Below, piece by piece: positions 59,523-64,000 of a stretch of 64,000 bases of DNA. The notes under the pieces are model-generated. The model worked only from the letters and a program-made list of their open reading frames with translations. It was not told where the DNA came from and ran no database searches. The translations under genes and the position numbers were made by a program. This DNA is from Mesorhizobium sp. SARCC-RB16n. Its GTDB lineage: Bacteria > Pseudomonadota > Alphaproteobacteria > Rhizobiales > Rhizobiaceae. Where the stretch lies: positions 1 to 64,000 of the forward strand of contig NZ_ML703266.1 of assembly GCF_008520305.1 (NCBI RefSeq). Direction: 5' to 3'. The first letter of the stretch is position 1, and the number at the start of each line of letters is the position of its first letter.

Positions 59523-60704
59523 ATGCATCTTGTTTCCGAAACTACCGGTGTCGAAAAGGTGGCTTCGCCATCGGTGCTGGAATCTCAGCACGGCTCGGTC
59601 CGGCCGCTCGCCGCCGAAGATCTCGAGCGCGTCGCCGCACTCTTCCTGACGAAGTTTCGCCGGCGGCAGCGTCACCTCCACGATCGCGCGATCACGGAGA
59701 CGGCCGAGTATATGAGAAAGATCTATCTTGACCCTGCCGGCCAGTCCGATGAGAGCAGCGCTCTTGTCCAAATCAACCGGCAGGGCGATCTGGGTGGGTT
59801 CCTTGGCGTCCTGAAAGCCCGTTACGAGCTCAACGGAGTGGCATTGAATGCAGCGATCATCGGGCCGTTCATGGCCGACCCCGGCGCCGATCACGGCTCG
59901 GCAGGACCGCAATTGCTGCGTGCCTTGCATCAAGGCGAATTCGATCTGCAGCTGACCGACTCGGCCAACCGGGTATCTCTGGCCTTCGCGCGTCCGATGA
60001 AATACCAGCTCCTGCCGGTCCATTGTCTGGGATGGACCTATATCTTCCTGCCGGCCGCGATGGCCGCCGCCGCACTGCACCGCAAATGGCCCCGCCTGCC
60101 TCGCATCGCAGTCGATCCCTTCGCGAGGGCATTCGACGCTCTCGCGAAGGGAAGGTTCGGACCGCCCGTCCAGCCTTCATCGTCGCATCGGATCCATGCC
60201 GGGCCGATCAATGCCGCGCAATTTGCCGAGCGTCTGCCGACCCTCTTGTCCGATTACGCTCTTCGGCCGAGTTGGAGGGACGGCGAGTTGCCGCAGCTGC
60301 TCGCACTGGCTGCCGAGAAGCGGGCCGACGGCCCACTTCATTTCGGCGGGACTTACGACGAGACGGGCAAAATGCTCGGTTGCTATGCCTTCTACGGTCA
60401 AGCCGGCGACATGGCGAGCCTGTTGCAAATCCAGGCTTCTGGACCTCACTGGGGCGCGACGCTGGACGGCCTTGTCGCGGCCGCGCGGGATATGGGCTGC
60501 GTGGGCATTACCGGGCAGACCCAGAGCAGGTTTATGCCTCAACTCTTCGGCTATAGGAATCTCTTCTTCCGCTATGCCGGGGGAACGATGGTCCGCTCGC
60601 GAATCGCCGAGGTCACGGAAGCGGTCCGCTCCGGCGACATCGCTATCGGCGGGTTGATGGGCGACCGCTGGACCCGGCTCAGTTCCGACGACTTCGGCCG
60701 CTGA
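59523..60704 (+). CDS. acetyltransferase-like (GNAT-type fold) protein
   Basis: 393-residue cytoplasmic protein. The N-terminal half ([29 protein letters not shown]...[52 protein letters not shown]) looks like a diverged GNAT domain; the C-terminal half ([31 protein letters not shown]...[22 protein letters not shown]) resembles a second one, so it may be a double-GNAT protein. The acetyl-CoA loop is weak in both. ATG 59523 was chosen from the promoter position; the frame is open to 59385. Function unknown. Confidence 0.6.
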   Translation: MHLVSETTGVEKVASPSVLESQHGSVRPLAAEDLERVAALFLTKFRRRQRHLHDRAITETAEYMRKIYLDPAGQSDESSALVQINRQGDLGGFLGVLKARYELNGVALNAAIIGPFMADPGADHGSAGPQLLRALHQGEFDLQLTDSANRVSLAFARPMKYQLLPVHCLGWTYIFLPAAMAAAALHRKWPRLPRIAVDPFARAFDALAKGRFGPPVQPSSSHRIHAGPINAAQFAERLPTLLSDYALRPSWRDGELPQLLALAAEKRADGPLHFGGTYDETGKMLGCYAFYGQAGDMASLLQIQASGPHWGATLDGLVAAARDMGCVGITGQTQSRFMPQLFGYRNLFFRYAGGTMVRSRIAEVTEAVRSGDIAIGGLMGDRWTRLSSDDFGR

Positions 60705-60870
60705 TTGCCTTCGACGATTTCTTCGTCGGCTCCGCCGGCTGGCCGCCGCCCATGCGCCGCCTGAGGCGCGCTCGGCCCGGTCTTTTCATTCCAGCCGCCA
60801 TGTTCTATGTCTGCGGCACGGCGCGGGGGCGCATCTTGTCAATCACAAAGGCATCCGGTACGCCCCGCTC

Positions 60871-62244
60871 ATGACAGTTACCGTTCGTTTCGCCCCGTCA
60901 CCGACCGGCCGCATCCATATAGGCAATGCGCGCACCGCTCTGTTCAACTGGCTGTTTGCCCTCAACAACAAGGGCCGCTTCATCCAGCGCTTCGACGACA
61001 CCGACAGCACGCGCTCGAAGCAGGAATTCGCCGACGCCATCCTTTACGACCTGCACTGGCTGGGCATTTTCCCGGATGCCACCGAGTATCAGTCGCGGCG
61101 CTTCGAAATCTATGACGCGGCGGTCGAGCGGCTTAAGGCGGCGGGTGTCCTTTACGCCTGCTACGAAACGCCGGAAGAACTCGACCTCAGGCGCAAGGTG
61201 CGCCGCACGCGAGGCCTGCCGCCGGTCTATGGCCGCGAGGCCTTGGCGCTGACGACAGAGCAAGTGGCCGAATATCAGGCCGACGGGCGCCGCCCGCACT
61301 GGCGTTTCCTGCTGCCTAATTTCTCCAGCGATCCGCTGCAGCCGGAGCGCACCGAGATCCACTGGGACGATCTGGTGCGTGGCGAGGAGACGGTGGATCT
61401 GGCTTCGCTGTCCGATCCGGTGCTAGTGCGTGAGGACGGCACCTATCTCTACACGCTGCCCTCCGTCGTCGACGACATCGAGATGGGCGTCAGCCACGTC
61501 ATCCGCGGCGACGATCATGTCACCAACACCGGCGTGCAGATCGCCCTGTTCAAGGCGCTGGGTGCCGAGCCGCCCGTCTTCGGCCACCACAATCTCCTGA
61601 CCACCGTCTCGGGCGAGGGGCTGTCGAAGCGCACCGGCGCACTTTCCATCGAGAGTCTGCGCGAAGACGGCATCGAGCCGATGGCCGTCGCTTCGCTGGC
61701 CGTGCTGGTCGGCACGTCGGAGAATGTCGCGGCCGCGCACGACTTGACCGAACTCGCCGGCCATTTCGACCCAGCCGCGACCTCGAAATCGGCGTCCAAG
61801 TTCGATCCGGCCGAACTGTTCGTGCTCAACCGGGTGCTGCTGCACCGTATGCCGTTCGACGAGGCGCGGGACCGGCTCATGGTGCTGGGTATTTCCGGCG
61901 AACACGCCGAGCCGTTCTGGCTGGCGGTGCGCGGCAATCTCGACCGGCTGGCCGATGCGGTTGCCTGGTGGCGTGTCCTGCGCGAAGGGCCGCAGGAGAA
62001 GCCCCAGTTTTCCGATGACGACCGCGATTTTCTGCACCAGGCACTCGATCTCCTGCCTGAGGAGCCGTGGAACGGAACGGTCTGGAAGGATTGGACCGGC
62101 AAGATCAGGGAAGCGACCGGTCGCAAGGGCAAGGCGCTGTTCATGCCGCTCAGGCTTGCCCTTACTGGACGGCCTTCGGGGCCGGAGCTTGCAGATTTAT
62201 TGCCGCTGATGGGTCGGGAAGAAACGTTGGCCCGACGACCCTGA
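60871..62244 (+). CDS. gltX: glutamyl-tRNA synthetase
   Basis: 457-residue class I synthetase. The HIGH-type motif is [22 protein letters not shown], the KMSKS-type motif is [57 protein letters not shown] is the family core. Alphaproteobacteria usually have two copies, often with GatCAB for Gln-tRNA; the second copy is not in this window. The 3' end overlaps the convergent DUF2865 gene by 83 bp. Confidence 0.96.
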   Translation: MTVTVRFAPSPTGRIHIGNARTALFNWLFALNNKGRFIQRFDDTDSTRSKQEFADAILYDLHWLGIFPDATEYQSRRFEIYDAAVERLKAAGVLYACYETPEELDLRRKVRRTRGLPPVYGREALALTTEQVAEYQADGRRPHWRFLLPNFSSDPLQPERTEIHWDDLVRGEETVDLASLSDPVLVREDGTYLYTLPSVVDDIEMGVSHVIRGDDHVTNTGVQIALFKALGAEPPVFGHHNLLTTVSGEGLSKRTGALSIESLREDGIEPMAVASLAVLVGTSENVAAAHDLTELAGHFDPAATSKSASKFDPAELFVLNRVLLHRMPFDEARDRLMVLGISGEHAEPFWLAVRGNLDRLADAVAWWRVLREGPQEKPQFSDDDRDFLHQALDLLPEEPWNGTVWKDWTGKIREATGRKGKALFMPLRLALTGRPSGPELADLLPLMGREETLARRP

Positions 62245-63376
62245 CCTTGCGCTGTTCCGGAGGCACGGCCGAAACGGGCGATGCCACCGGCTTGGCCGAA
62301 AGGCGCTTGATGGCTTCACGGTCGAGCCCGCCTTCCATATTGGCCAGGGTCTCCGGGTCTGCACCCGGATCAGGCTTCGAGGCCGGTACCGGAATAAACG
62401 GCGCCACATCCGGTTCGGGCTGTGACTGTTGCTGGCTCGGCGGGTTGCCGCCAATGATCTGGAAATTCTGCACGGCATTGCAGCCGCAGGCGGGCGGCAG
62501 CGACATGTTGGGCTGTTTGTAGAGATAGGCGGTCGGCAATTCGCCGTAGGGCCTGCCGGTGACCGATGATGTCATCGATGCCGAATCATCGTCCATGCCG
62601 CGCGAATAGAAGACCTGCATCTCGGTACCGGGGCAGGCCGATTCGCAATTCTTCTGGTCGCGCTCGAAATCGCCGGCCGAGGCGGCGTTCGACATAGGGA
62701 AGAAATAGCCGTCGCAAGTGCGGACGCAACTGGTGTGGAATTCACCGCCGCTGCTCGCAAAGTCCGGAATGCCTGGCTGATTGAGGACGCGGCCGACATC
62801 ACGTTCCTCGCCGGAATCGTCAGGCTGGTCCAATGTATCGATCCGCCGGTTGTCGCCGCCGAAAAGCTGGTCAAAGAGGTTGGCATTGCCCCCGTCTTGA
62901 CGATTGGCGTCGCCACGATTTGCTTCCTGCGGAGATGCGCTGCGGGGTGCCATCGCATCGTCACGGCAGTCATTGGCATCGAGCGCCGCCAGGATACGGC
63001 CCCGGTCGCGGCGTGAGCCGCCGCCGGCGAGTTGGGCACGCTTGGTCTGCAGACTGTCGAGATTGGCGCTCATACGCTCGATGGTGGCGTTCAGCCCGGC
63101 ACACTGGTTGATGTTGCGCGAAAACAGCGAGAACCCGCAGCCGGCGCTGCTCGCCTGATCGCGAGCCTTCGAGATCTGTTCACGCTGCCTTTCGATCGCG
63201 GCGTCGTATTTCCGGACCAGTGCCGGACCACCACCGCCGCGCGAGGCCGCGGCGAGATCGGCCTCCAGTTGACGGCAGACCCGCGAAGCGGCCTGCGGCT
63301 CGCTGATCGTTGCGCCGGACAGCAGGAGGCCAAGCAGCACGGCAGCATGCGCCTGCTTCAAACCTCCGCTTGCCAT
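62162..63376 (-). CDS. DUF2865 secreted protein
   Basis: 404 residues with an N-terminal signal ([29 protein letters not shown]). A helical region with [10 protein letters not shown] and [27 protein letters not shown] is followed by the DUF2865 core: [49 protein letters not shown], whose six cysteines suggest disulphides. The C-terminus is Pro-rich and disordered ([23 protein letters not shown]). ATG 63376 fits the signal peptide. Probable periplasmic or cell-envelope protein of unknown role. Confidence 0.88.
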   Translation of the reverse strand: MASGGLKQAHAAVLLGLLLSGATISEPQAASRVCRQLEADLAAASRGGGGPALVRKYDAAIERQREQISKARDQASSAGCGFSLFSRNINQCAGLNATIERMSANLDSLQTKRAQLAGGGSRRDRGRILAALDANDCRDDAMAPRSASPQEANRGDANRQDGGNANLFDQLFGGDNRRIDTLDQPDDSGEERDVGRVLNQPGIPDFASSGGEFHTSCVRTCDGYFFPMSNAASAGDFERDQKNCESACPGTEMQVFYSRGMDDDSASMTSSVTGRPYGELPTAYLYKQPNMSLPPACGCNAVQNFQIIGGNPPSQQQSQPEPDVAPFIPVPASKPDPGADPETLANMEGGLDREAIKRLSAKPVASPVSAVPPEQRKVRVVGPTFLPDPSAAINLQAPAPKAVQ

Positions 63377-63508
63377 CCGCCTCGATCCCGCTTGCCTATG
63401 GTTCACCAAGGCTAACCCGTTCGCGGTTAATCGTCCATTTCGGAAGTCACCTTGTTGCCGGCTGCCCATTCGATGGTGCCCATCAGTCGCGGCGATGGGC
63501 CGGTGGGC

Positions 63509-64000
63509 TCAGAACTTGTAGTTCATCCCGATCCTGACGGTGCTGAACGTGTTGTCGAAGGTCGTATTGGAGTTGGGCCCGTAGTTGATCGTCTGGTCAC
63601 GCAGGTCGACATATCGATATTCGGCATTTGCCGACCAATGATCGGTGATTGCCTGCTCCAGCCCTGCGCCAATCGTCCAGCCAACCTTGGTGTTCTTTTC
63701 GGAGTAGCTGTTGGCGGGCCCATTGAGATATTGATTCTCGACACCTCCGAAAGCGAGGCCGCCGGTCCCGTAGACAAGGGTGCTGTCGAACGCATAGCCC
63801 GCCTTGGCGCGGAGCGTCCCGAACCAATCCACCTTGGTGTCGTAGACATCGCCACCGCCGACATTGACCTCGTCGGAATGCCCCTTGATATCGGCGCCCG
63901 AAATATCGGCCTCGATGCCCAGAACCGCCGAGTTGATCTGGTAATTGTAGCCGATCTGGACACCGCCCAGAAAGCCGTCGATGTCGTAATCCTGCGTGCC
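63509..64000 (-). CDS. outer-membrane beta-barrel protein, C-terminal part
   Basis: 163 residues reach from the window edge to the stop at 63509; the N-terminal part lies outside. The sequence alternates in beta-strand style (VQIGYNYQINSAVLGIEADISG, FGTLRAKAGYAFDSTLVYGTGGLAFGGV, VGWTIGAGLEQAITDHWSANAEYRYVDLRDQ) and ends in RIGMNYKF, with the terminal aromatic residue that directs barrel insertion. This is the Omp25/Omp31-like (OmpA-type 8-strand) family common in rhizobia and Brucella. Confidence 0.9.
   Translation of the reverse strand, partial: GTQDYDIDGFLGGVQIGYNYQINSAVLGIEADISGADIKGHSDEVNVGGGDVYDTKVDWFGTLRAKAGYAFDSTLVYGTGGLAFGGVENQYLNGPANSYSEKNTKVGWTIGAGLEQAITDHWSANAEYRYVDLRDQTINYGPNSNTTFDNTFSTVRIGMNYKF

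Overview
The window reads as chromosomal DNA of a GC-rich alphaproteobacterium of the order Hyphomicrobiales, most likely Mesorhizobium or a close relative. The grounds are the divK-pleD pair, the rpmG / MFS / NUDIX / DUF983 / rnr / topA run, the recG / sdhE / mfd cluster, the alphaproteobacterial form of LexA box (GTTC-N7-GTTC) before dinB, a RIME-like intergenic element, and three copies of a short palindromic repeat. The genus is inferred from gene content and order; no rRNA gene or intact tRNA gene lies in the window.

Layout. Positions 1-11300: glutathione-dependent formaldehyde dehydrogenase (cut by the window edge), biotin-dependent acyl-CoA carboxylase alpha chain, replicative polymerase DnaE, a K+-channel-like protein with a zinc ribbon, an EamA exporter, a small secreted protein, and LexA-controlled dinB divergent from an acetyltransferase. 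11300-17600: a tandem pair of large secreted paralogues, a HAD-like protein, DUF3572, then divK and pleD (cell-cycle / c-di-GMP signalling). 17600-26000: an intergenic region with a 24-codon small ORF, a flavin monooxygenase, and an apparent operon of GntR regulator, Cys/Met-type PLP enzyme and a complete sugar-type ABC importer carrying a RIME-like element inside it. 26000-34400: rpmG, a small NIF3/CutA-like protein, MFS, NUDIX, DUF983, RNase R and topoisomerase I, all on the minus strand. 34400-41600: small secreted protein, CcdA, a tRNA-Lys anticodon-arm fragment, glmU, glmS, a higBA toxin-antitoxin pair and DUF502. 41600-49200: recG, sdhE, mfd and class II DAHP synthase. 49200-57100: a mixed set (DUF4337, diguanylate cyclase, GFA-like protein, diacylglycerol kinase, hemerythrin-like, DedA, DUF1003, 3-methyladenine glycosylase, NAD synthetase, acetyltransferase). 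57100-64000: a 13-codon leader peptide with three hairpins in front of an ABC exporter, an acetyltransferase-like protein, gltX, DUF2865, and the C-terminal end of an outer-membrane beta-barrel protein.

Most of the window is ordinary core genome. The candidate with most novelty is the leader region at 57205-57499: a clear promoter, a short ORF with a strong ribosome binding site whose peptide MPGFDIVMRGREA carries an Arg-Gly-Arg motif, then hairpins ending in a terminator 50 nt before an ABC-exporter gene. This is the layout expected of ribosome-stalling or attenuation control of a drug exporter. Other points to check are the small ORF at 17731-17805, the perfect palindrome at 34551-34569, and the dispersed palindromic repeats.
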